This document shows, in pieces, positions 55,343-64,000 of a DNA stretch of 64,000 bases; within the stretch, counting starts at the first letter, position 1, and each line of letters begins with the position of its first letter. The position numbers and the translations under genes are program-made. Origin of the DNA: CAYWBW01 sp964456745 (GTDB lineage: Bacteria > Patescibacteriota > Gracilibacteria > GCA-2401425 > JAJOLG01); assembly GCA_964456745.1 (NCBI GenBank), contig CAYWBW010000001.1:1-64000 (forward strand). The letters run 5' to 3'. Under the pieces are notes generated by a model. That model had not been told where the DNA came from. It ran no database searches and worked only from the letters and a program-made list of their open reading frames with translations.

Positions 55343-56338
55343 TTAATTATTAAATTCATTTACTCTGAATAAAAATAACATTATATCCATTATTCTTTGA
55401 TGTTCAGTTTGTAAATCAATTGTTTTAAGTTTTTGCTGATTTGATATAGCAGTAGTTATTTCTTTAGCTTGGATACCAACGGTGTCTTCATTGATTAATA
55501 ATGAATTTTCTTCAATATTTGAATTGGAAGTATAGATTTTTATTGTAGTATTTTCTCAAAATTTTTGAGTGTGTTGTCAGTTTTTTATTCCGGTTTGATT
55601 TATAGCTGATTTTGAATGTTTTTTGTCAATTCACTGACTGGCATCTAAAATAATTTCAGTGTCATTTCAAGCTCTTGCTTCTACATATATTGAATCATGA
55701 TAATCTCTAATTTTTACAAGATGAGAGAGTTTTGAGCGATTATGTTTTATTACTTTGGTAATTTCTACGTCATCAAGCGAAATTTCTTCTTGTTTTAATA
55801 TTTCACGAATTTCAATTACACAATGAGGTAATATATTTAAAATTGCTGATCAGTATTTTTCTACTCATTTTTTATAAAGAGACCTTCTTTCAATGTGAAT
55901 ATGATTTCAAAATTGAAGTTTTTTCCAAGATTCTGAAAATATAGTTTGTCCTCACATTATAATTTGAATATTAAAAGTCTTAGCTTTTGTCATAATAAGC
56001 TGAGTTGCTTGTTTAGAAATAGCTATTGGTTTTTCTACAAAAATAGTTCTTCATTTATTTGATGCTGTCAAATATGATAATACAGCTTGTTCAACAAAAT
56101 TAGGAAGTGTTGCAATAACAATAATATCAGTGTTAATTTCCTTATTATCGAGAGCTTTACTTAAAGCTCATCTTTCAAATGATTGGACTCAGCTATTAGA
56201 ATAACTTTTTCTTATTTTTTTATCAGAGCTTTCAATTGCAAGAAGATTGCATCAGTTGTCTATAAACTTGTTTTGATGAATAGTTCACCATTTTCAAGTG
56301 TTGTTTAGGACAAATGTTGGACGTTTTATTTTTGGCAT
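55343..56338 (-). CDS. Gfo/Idh/MocA-family oxidoreductase
   Basis: 331 aa. An N-terminal Rossmann-like region (KRPTFVLNNTGKWGTIHQNK, DIIVIATLPNFVEQAVLSYL) and the family motif FVEKPIAISKQATQLI with the conserved E-K-P are visible; the C-terminal half has the alpha/beta sheet of this family. The first glycine-rich motif (GxGxxG) is altered to NNTGKWGT, so cofactor binding is uncertain. These enzymes oxidise or reduce sugars with NAD(P). It converges with the DHH gene (6-base gap). Confidence 0.75.
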
Positions 56339-56392
56339 ATTATAAATTTAACATGATGATTTTATAATTATATTTAATTTAGTCAAATAAAT

Positions 56393-56424
56393 AAAAAAAC
56401 CAAGCTTTTATAAACTTGGTTTTT
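56393..56424 (-). terminator. Rho-independent terminator of the RRM gene
   Basis: Stem AAAACCAAG / CTTGGTTTT with an A/T-rich loop, T runs on both sides. It lies 40 bases after the RRM stop and could act on both strands. Confidence 0.75.
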
Positions 56425-56463
56425 TATAAAGAAAATATTTAAATATAAAAGTAAATTTTATTT

Positions 56464-56739
56464 TTATCCTCTTTCAAAAGGTTTCTTTTCCATTGGTCTT
56501 GCGATGTTAACAGTGATGCTTCTTCAGTCAACTTCTTGACCATTAAGAGCTTCAATAGCTTTTTGTGCTTCTTCGTCTGTTTCCATTTCCACAAATCAAA
56601 ATCCTTTTGATCTTCCTGTTTCACGATCAGTAATAATTTTTACCGATACAACAGTTCATGCTTGAGCGAACACTTCTTGTAATTCTTCTTCTGTAAGATT
56701 CCAAGATATTCCTCAAACGAATAATTTTTTTCCTGACAT
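56464..56739 (-). CDS. RRM-type RNA-binding protein
   Basis: 91 aa with a single RNA-recognition motif. RNP2 is KLFVGGIS (second Gly or first Gly TGA) and RNP1 is RSKGFGFVEM, with the middle glycine TGA. The pattern NLTEEELQEVFAQAGTV and AIEALNGQEVDGRSITVN is typical. It resembles the small single-RRM cold-shock-related RNA-binding proteins of cyanobacteria and other bacteria, likely an RNA chaperone. Own terminator. Confidence 0.93.
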
Positions 56740-56954
56740 TATTGATAGATTAGTAAATAAGTATATTTTTTTTCCTAAAAAGTAATAAATAAATTTTTTA
56801 GAAAATGTGAATGTATTATTATGTATTTTATTAAAAAAGCAAGGAGAAAAGACATATTAAGCTAAAAATGATCAAAAAGAGTTTGGAAAATATAGATATT
56901 ACTATTAATAATACATTGCTTTAATGGCTGTTAGATGCTTTACTAGTGCTAATT

Positions 56955-59900
56955 ATGAAGAAAAATAAATTATTAGAGATTTTTCGTGATCAGAAAGCCT
57001 TTGTTTTTATTTTTATTTTATTTTTATTGTTTTGAATATCTTTATTTGTTTATTTTCAAACTAATTTTTTTCAAAATAGTTTCATAAAAAATGAAGATTT
57101 GCTTCAATTGGATTTAAATAGAAATCTAAAAGTTTGAGAGTCGGATCTTTTGAAAATGAATTTTGATTATCCTATGGACAGGAAAAGCGTAGAAGAAAAT
57201 ATAAATATTGAAGAAAATTTTGCTTGAACTTTATCTTGGATAGATGATAGAAGTCTTGTATTTCAACCAGATGATAAATTAGAAATATGACAGGTTTATA
57301 GTTTTTATATTTTAGAAGATGCTAAAACATTTAAGTGAAAAAAGATTGGAAAAAATATAAAATTTCAATTTGAGGTATCTTCTTCTCCAAGTGTGGTTTC
57401 AAGTATTCCAATAGCATGAGCTGAGCAAGTGCCAATTGATGCTGGTATTACTCTTGTATTTGATAGATGAGTTGTCCCGCTTGGAATTGTTAGCTCTAAA
57501 AAAAATCCTGAATCGTGGAATGTTAATATTTCACCTGATGTAAAATGAAGATGGAGATGGCTTTGAACTACGACAGTTAAATTTACTCCTGAAGAATCTT
57601 TTGATGTGGCTACAAAATATCATGTTTCTATTCCGCCATGAATCGAAATGAGTTCTGGCAAAAAAACTGTTGATGATTTTAGTTTTGATTTTATAACAGA
57701 ATTACCCTGACTTGTAAGTTCTCATCCAAGAGATAAAAGCATGCAGGTTGAGCCAGATGATATTATTATTCTTAATTTTAATATTCCTATTGATTTAATT
57801 AGTGCAAAAGAAAAGATTTCCATGATTTATTGGCTTAAAGGTCAAAAACATTGAACTTGATCTATTAGTAAAATAGATATTTCTTATTGAGAAATTGAGA
57901 AAGATTGAGTCAAAAAATTAGATAAATCTATTTTAAATATTAAGCCTGTCAAAGAGCTTGCAATAAATTCAACTCAATATGAATTGCTTGTAGAAAAGTG
58001 AATTAGAGCCTTAAATTGAAATCTTTGAAGTGATAAAGATTATATAATTAGTTTTGAAACCGTTTGACCATTTTTTGTAGAAGAGTGAAGAAGCCATAAC
58101 GCATACTCTTCTTTTATTCGTTTTTCTAATCCTATTAAAAAATGAGCTCTAAAAGGCAAAATTTCAATAGATCCAAATATTGAATGATGGGATAAAATGA
58201 ATTTTGAAACAAGTTGATGGGATTGAAGATATCTTAATTTGGATCTTAATTTACAGCCAAGTAAAACATATACTATTACAATTGATCAAAGTTTGGTTGA
58301 TTCTTGGGGGCAAAATCTTCCATCAGACTATAAACTTGTAGTTAGTACTAAAGCAATTGATTCAAAGGTTTTTATTCATTCTGATTGAGAATTTGGTATT
58401 TTTGAAAAAGACATGCCACCAATTTATTATCTAAATTGAGTTAACATAAGCAGTTTTGATATTAAATTTGCTAAAACTAGTTTGCAAGAATTTTTAAATA
58501 TAAGAAATTCTAAGAAGGCAAATTATGATTATCAGCCGACTTTAAAAAATTATTGAGATTATCGTGAGTTTAGTTTTCCTATGCCTAAAAATATTAAAAA
58601 CCAGTGGGAGGCTGTACCTTTTGATCTGTCTGAAAAAATTTGAAAGAATCTAGAATCAGGAATTTATGTTTTATCCTTAACTGCTCCTGAATACAAGAGA
58701 ACATGGGGAGATGGGGGGCAAATTGTTGACTATCAGTATTTTGTTCTGACAAATATATGACTTACTTTAAAATACTCATGAAATCAAGCTTTAGTTTGGG
58801 CTACAAGTCTTAAAACCGGTAAACCAATAAAAGATGCTTTGATCAAATTTTACTCTGTAGATTATAAAAAATTTATTTCAGGTAATACAGACAAGGATTG
58901 ATTTTTTGAAACAAAATTAAATTTAAAGGATTTTGTAACTCAAAGAAATGATTATAATCCTGAATTTTGGGTAACGGCTGAAAGTGAAGGTGATTTTGCT
59001 TTTATTGGGAGTAATTGGAGCAGTTGAATTTCTCCTTATAATTTTGGATATAGTTATGATTTTCATTGACCAAAAGATCCTGAGTATAGAATGGATTCTT
59101 ATGTATATACTGATAGACCAATTTATAGACCAGGTGACAATGTGAATTTTAAATGAATATTACGTTTAAGAGATTCTGATTGAGCTTTGTATTCTCCGAA
59201 GAAAAGTAGAAAAGCACTTGTGAAAATTGTAGATAGTAAGGGCAGCGAGATTTTTAATAAAACACTTGAATTAACTAAATTTGGAAGTTTTTCAAGTAGC
59301 CTGCCTTTGGATAAAAATGTGGCTTTATGAGATTATTCTTTGCAGACGCAAATTATTCCAGATAATGATGTAAAATTTAACAGAAGTAGGACAAGTTTTG
59401 CAGTACTAGCTTATCGTAAGCCTGAATATAGAGTGGAGTTAGATTATTCTAAAGGAGATTATTTTAATCATGACAATATTAGTTTGGATGTTGAAGGGTC
59501 TTATTATTTTTGAGCACCTTTATCTAATGCAACATTGAAATGGAGAGCTAAAACAACTGATTATTTTTTTAACAAATATACAGATGGTTGGTATTCATTT
59601 GCTTTAGAAAATTCATGGTGTTGGTGGAATTGTGAAAGAAGGTCTTCTATGTTTGCTTCTTGATCTGGATGATTAAATGAGAGTGGAAAATATAATATTA
59701 AATTTCCTGTAAATATTGATGACAAAGGTCTTTGACAAATTGTATCTGTTGAGGTTGATGTAAGTGATCCAAATAATCAAGTTGTTAGCAATAGACTTTC
59801 TGTGCCAGTACATAAATCCAATGTTTATGTTGGAATTAATTCTGAAAATTATGTAGTAAAACCGTGAGAAGAAGCAATCTTTAATATTGTAACTTTAACA

Positions 59901-62900
59901 CCAAATTGAGATTCAATTCCAAATCAAGATGTTACAGTAAAGCTTTTTTCAAGAACATGGAATTCAATTCGTAAAAAAAGTGTTGATGGTCGTTATTATT
60001 ATGATAATGAAGCAAAAGATGACTATATCAGTGAGGTGGAAGTGGAAACCAACGAAGATTGAAAGGCAAAGGCAAAAATTGAAGTTCCTAAATGAGGACA
60101 ATATCGCGTAATTGCTGAAACAAAAGATAAAAGAAGAAGGGTGCACAAGGCTTGAGCAAGTGTGTATTCTTGGTCTAGTGCTTATGTAAATTGGCCACAC
60201 AATAATCATGATAGAATTGATATTATAGCTGATAAGCCAGAATATGCTGTTTGAGATACTGCAAAACTTTTAGTAAAATCTCCTTATCAGTGAAAATGAG
60301 TAAAAGCTTTAATAACTGTAGAAAGAGAGAATATTATTAGAAAACAGGTAATTGATGTAACTAGTAATGCTCAATCTTTTGATATTCCAATTACTGAGGA
60401 TTTGATTCCAAATGCTTATGTTTCTGTAGTGATAACAAAAGCAAGAAATGGCGAAACTTTTAATGAAAATGGCTTAGATACTTGAGCTCCATCATTCAAG
60501 ATAGCTTATAAAAATTTGTTAGTTGAAACGGAGAGAAAAAAATTAGATTTAACTATTGAAACAGATAAGAAAAAATATGGTCCGTGAGAAACAGTAAAAG
60601 TTAAGCTGTCGGCTAAGAATTATAATGGTGATCCAGTTGAAACTGAATTTTCTTTGTGAGTTGTTGATATGAGTGTTTTAGCGCTAACTGGTTTTCAGAT
60701 GCCTGATTTAATAAAAAGATTTTATTCTAAGAGACCTTTGTGAGTTAAGACTAGTGAGCTTTTAACCTATTTCTTAGAAAGATTTAAGCCATGATCTAAG
60801 TGATGAGGTTGATCTGATCCTGAATCAAAAAAACGTGGAAATTTTAAAGATACTGCATATTGGAATCCTATCATAAATACAGATAAAAATGGTCAGGCAG
60901 AGCTTGAATTTAAACTTCCAGATAATTTAACAACATGGAAAATGCTTGCTATTTGATCTACTGTTAAAAGCAATTTTTGATCAGTAACAGAAGAAATTAT
61001 TGAAACAAAAAAAGTTATATTGCGTCCAGTTAGGCCACGTTTTGCAGTTGTTTGAGATGAAATAACTTTATCAGCAATTGTGCATAACTATCTAGATGAA
61101 GATGTTAAATTTAAGCTATCATTAAAGGGTGAGTGATTTATCTTAGAAGAGAGCGAAAGTCAGGATGTTGAAATCTTAAAAAATGGAAAACAAAAAGTAA
61201 ATTTTAAAATAAAAGTAACTCCTTGAGAATTGCTTAAAATGAATTTTTTAGCTGATTCAAAGTTTGCACATGATGAAGTAGAGGAGTCTATTCCAGTTTT
61301 TCCTTTTTGAGTTTTGCAATCTGTAGCGAGCTCTTGATTGACTGATTCTGTAATTGAAGAGAAGCTTTTAGTGCCAAGTAGAGAAGATGCTTCTATTGGC
61401 TCTTTGACTGTTAATGTCTCTCCTACTTTAGCTAGTTATATTCCTAAATGACTTGAATATCTTGTAAATTTTCCGTATGGATGTGCAGAACAAACAATTT
61501 CTAAACTTTTACCCAATATAGCTGTAAGCCAATTAAATGATTTTGATGCTTTTGAAATTGTTAATAAAAAAGATCTTGATTTTAATATTACTATATGACT
61601 TGAGAAGCTTTATAATTTTCAAAGATCAGATTGAGGTTTTGGTTATTGGGAAAGAAGCAGGAGGAGCTATTCTTATTTATCTGCTTATATTCTTTATGCT
61701 TTTAATAAAATCAAAGAAGCAAATTATTCAGTTGATGAAAATGCAATTTCTAAACTTGTATCTTATTTAGATTTTATGTTGAGAAATCAAAATCTTGAAG
61801 ATTCAATAAGTTTGTCTAGTCGTGCCTATATTCTTTATGTTTTATGAGAAAGTTGAAAAGCAGATTTAAGTTTGTTAAACAATTTGTATGAAAAAAGAGA
61901 TAAGTTGGCACTTTTTTCTAAAGCATATTTAGCAATGTCTTATGATAATCTTGATTGAAATATTGGACAAGAGAAATCAAAAGAACTTATTAGTGAAATT
62001 TTAAGCCATATTAAGGTAAATGAAAGAAAGGCATTTTTTAATGAAAAATCTTCTATGGATTATGGCTGATTGATGCATACTGACAGTCGAACTAATGCTA
62101 TTGTACTTCAAGCACTTATTCGTATTGCGCCTGATAGTGTTTTTATTCCTAAAATTGTAAGATATTTATTATCCATTCGTGAAAATGGTCATTGGGACAC
62201 AACACAATCAACTGCGCTTTCAATTTTTTCTATGGTTGAATTTTTGAAAAGTACTTGAGAATTAGATGCTGATATGAATATAGCGATTAATGTAGATGAA
62301 AATCAGTTATTAGATCATAAATTTAACAAAGACAATATACTCACAAGGAAAGAAGTTAGTATCGCTCTATCAGAGCTTTCACCTGATAAGGAGAGCAGTA
62401 TTAAGATTTGAAAAAATTGAGCATGAAGACTTTATTATGATTTATTATTTTCATATTTTTTTAATGTAGATGATATCCCGCCAGAAGAAGAAGGTTTTTG
62501 AATTACAAGAGAGTTTCTTGACTTATCTTGAAAAGAAATTGAGGATAGGCTAACTGAGGCTAATGTTGGCAGCATGTATAAAATAAAATTGATTATTACA
62601 AGTTCTGAAGATAGACATTTTGTTGCAGTAGAAAGTCCTGTACCAGCATGAATGGAGATTTTAGATACTAAGTTAAAAACATCTCAGCAAAATTTGATAA
62701 ATGAGCAAATTACTAATTGTAATAATAATTGGACATATGAATGTTGGAAAAGTAATAACTGGCGCTTCTCTCACAAGGAGTTTAGAGATGATAAAGTTTT
62801 TATGTTTGCAGATTTTTTACCTGCCTGAGTTTATGAATATGAATATTTAGTAAGAGCAACTTCTGTATGAAAATTTAGATATAGACCGTCAAGAGTTTGG

Positions 62901-62966
62901 GAAATGTATTACCCGGAAGTTTTTGGTCAGACAGAGGCTGGATGGTTTAATGTTAAGGAGGAATAA
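56955..62966 (+). CDS. Bacterial alpha-2-macroglobulin with thioester motif
   Basis: 2003 aa. An N-terminal signal anchor (AFVFIFILFLLFGISLFVYF) is followed by many macroglobulin domains (the A2M_N piece YVYTDRPIYRPGDNVNFKG near 720) and the A2M core GQAELEFKLPDNLTTWKMLA. The thioester motif is FPYGCAEQTISKLLPN with Cys1510 and Gln1513. After it come helical toroid repeats (SDGGFGYWERSRRSYSYLSA, MHTDSRTNAIVLQALIRIAP, NGHWDTTQSTALSI). Bacterial A2M traps foreign proteases in the periplasm or at the surface; together with PBP1C it is thought to guard the wall after damage. The next gene, 158 bases on, is PBP1C-like. As no outer membrane is proven here, the location is uncertain. Confidence 0.95.
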
Positions 62967-63006
62967 AGAATTGATAATGAGTTTGTTTTATGATTTTTCA
63001 CATCCT

Positions 63007-63040
63007 CGTCATTGCGAGGAGCGTAGCGACGTGGCAATCT
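63007..63040. repeat. Short GTCATTGCGAGGAGC-type palindromic repeat
   Basis: 34 bases beginning CGTCATTGCGAGGAGCGTAG, with partial internal inverted symmetry, between the A2M gene and pbpC. The motif is a familiar dispersed repeat in many bacterial genomes and is related to the element at 50764-50875. The local GC is higher than around it. Confidence 0.75.
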
Positions 63041-63123
63041 AGGTGGAAATGACTACAATGATGAATATGCTATGAATAAGCTAGTTAGATCTAAATATTT
63101 ACGATTTTATTTAAAATTGTTTT

Positions 63124-64000
63124 ATGAAATTTTTTAGAATTCAGTGTAAAAAAAAATCAGACTATTTTAATAAATGTATTAGTAAGATGCTATTTATAAT
63201 AATTGCATTTATTGTAATTTTATTAATTTTTTTGCCTTTGCCTAAAGATTTGGTAAATCCTCAGTCATATGATTCAACAAATATATTAGACAGAAACAGA
63301 AAGCTGCTTTATACAGTTAGACGTCATGATTATTGAGTGCAGAATAAAATAACATTTTCTGAAATCCCGAAAAATATTATTAACGCTTTAATATCAATTG
63401 AAGACAGAGATTTTTATTCACATTATTGAATTAGTTTTAAGTGAATATTGAGAGCTGCGTATTTAAACATTAGGGCATGAAAAATTGTTTCTGGTTGAAG
63501 CACTATTACTCAACAGCTTGTAAGAAATATTCTAAGACCAAAAAAAAGGAATTTTATTTATAAAATTAAAGAAATGTATTTTGCTATTCGTTTAGAAAAT
63601 ATTAAAACAAAGAATCAAATACTTGAAAAATATTTAAATAATACATATTTTTGACATCAGGCTTATGGAATAAGTGCTGGCTCAGATATATATTTTTGAA
63701 AAAAACTAGCTGAGTTAAGTTTGGCAGAATCTGCATTTTTAGTTTGAATATTGCAATCTCCCAATAATCTTGATCCGTATAAAAATTATACATCTGCTAT
63801 AAAACGTGAGAAGAGAGTACTTCTTGCAATGAAAGATGCATGATTCATTTCAGAGGAGAGATATACAGATGTTTTAAAAGAAGATATTTGACTTGCTTCA
63901 GATATGGTGAAAATCTCAGCTCCTCATTTTGTTAATTGGCTTAAAGAAAAATATGAATGAAATATTTTTAAGTCAAAAGAAATCGTATCAACAATCGATT
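63124..64000 (+). CDS. pbpC: Penicillin-binding protein 1C-like, glycosyltransferase domain (3' end outside window)
   Basis: The 292 codons visible hold a cytoplasmic stub, a membrane anchor (about residues 20-40: MLFIIIAFIVILLIFLPLP) and the GT51 transglycosylase domain. Motifs: NALISIEDRDFYSHYG (catalytic Glu near 92), IVSGGSTITQQLVRNIL, RLENIKTKNQILEKYLN, and FGHQAYGISAGSDIYFGKKL with LSLAESAFLVGILQSPNNLD. It polymerises lipid II into glycan chains; a transpeptidase domain is expected after the window edge. PBP1C rather than 1A is favoured by the adjacent alpha-2-macroglobulin gene, as in E. coli. Almost every Gly of the motifs is TGA. Confidence 0.92.

Noticed and set aside
1..64000. Standard-code reading: dozens of short ORFs and broken genes
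   Set aside because: Each fragment continues in the same frame across TGA with intact family motifs. They are not pseudogenes.
1..64000. UGA as tryptophan or selenocysteine
   Set aside because: TGA falls on invariant glycines, not Trp; TGG is used for Trp. It is far too frequent for selenocysteine.
1..64000. CRISPR array, tRNA, rRNA, transposase
   Set aside because: None seen. The tandem repeats at 5521, 14481 and 51871 are short and coding, with no spacers.

Overview
The window comes from an AT-rich bacterial chromosome that does not use the standard genetic code. In nearly every gene the frame is interrupted by TGA, while TAA and TAG end genes. These TGA codons sit at positions that are invariant glycines in well-known proteins: the DTG and GTS motifs of a subtilase, Walker A of an ABC transporter, the HPHGGGEG motif of ribosomal protein L2, the RNP1 motif of an RRM protein and a lipobox. 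TGG still encodes tryptophan. This is translation table 25 (UGA = Gly), known from the candidate phyla Absconditabacteria (SR1) and Gracilibacteria. All proteins below are read with UGA as glycine. The assignment to that group is an inference from the code, the low GC, the missing L30 in the ribosomal cluster and many large lineage-specific proteins.

Layout. 1-8 kb (minus strand): a secreted subtilase cut by the window edge, uvrC, truB and two paralogous methyltransferase-like genes. 8-10.5 kb (plus): an HD-domain alarmone-hydrolase-like gene, a nucleoside phosphorylase/nucleosidase and a spore-photoproduct-lyase-type radical SAM protein. 10.7-24.3 kb: unusual large proteins (869 aa coiled coil; 2028 aa repeat protein ending in a phosphodiester-glycosidase-like domain; 377 aa unknown), an M23 peptidase with SLH repeats, and nth. 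24.4-34.1 kb (plus): a long ribosomal protein cluster in the order L3 L4 L23 L2 S19 L22 S3 L16 L29 S17 L14 L24 L5 S14 S8 L6 L18 S5 L15 S16 and the KH protein KhpA. 34-43.6 kb: surface and lipoproteins, a DMT transporter, an ABC exporter, a PQQ-propeller protein with a caspase-like end and a FemABX-type aminoacyltransferase. 43.7-46.9 kb (minus): a histidine locus with hisD, a TrpR/YerC-type regulator and a HisG-HisE fusion, preceded by a promoter overlapped by palindromes. 47-56.7 kb: small unknowns, pyruvate kinase, dxr, a secreted protein, a DHH phosphoesterase, a Gfo/Idh oxidoreductase and an RRM protein. 57-64 kb: alpha-2-macroglobulin followed by a PBP1C-like transglycosylase that runs off the end.

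Several promoters fit a sigma-70 consensus with 17-base spacers. No tRNA, rRNA, CRISPR array or transposase gene was recognised. Mobile or repetitive DNA is limited to short palindromic elements, a dispersed AT-rich intergenic repeat, and a 7-base tandem repeat that sits inside two unrelated genes and encodes the same heptapeptide.
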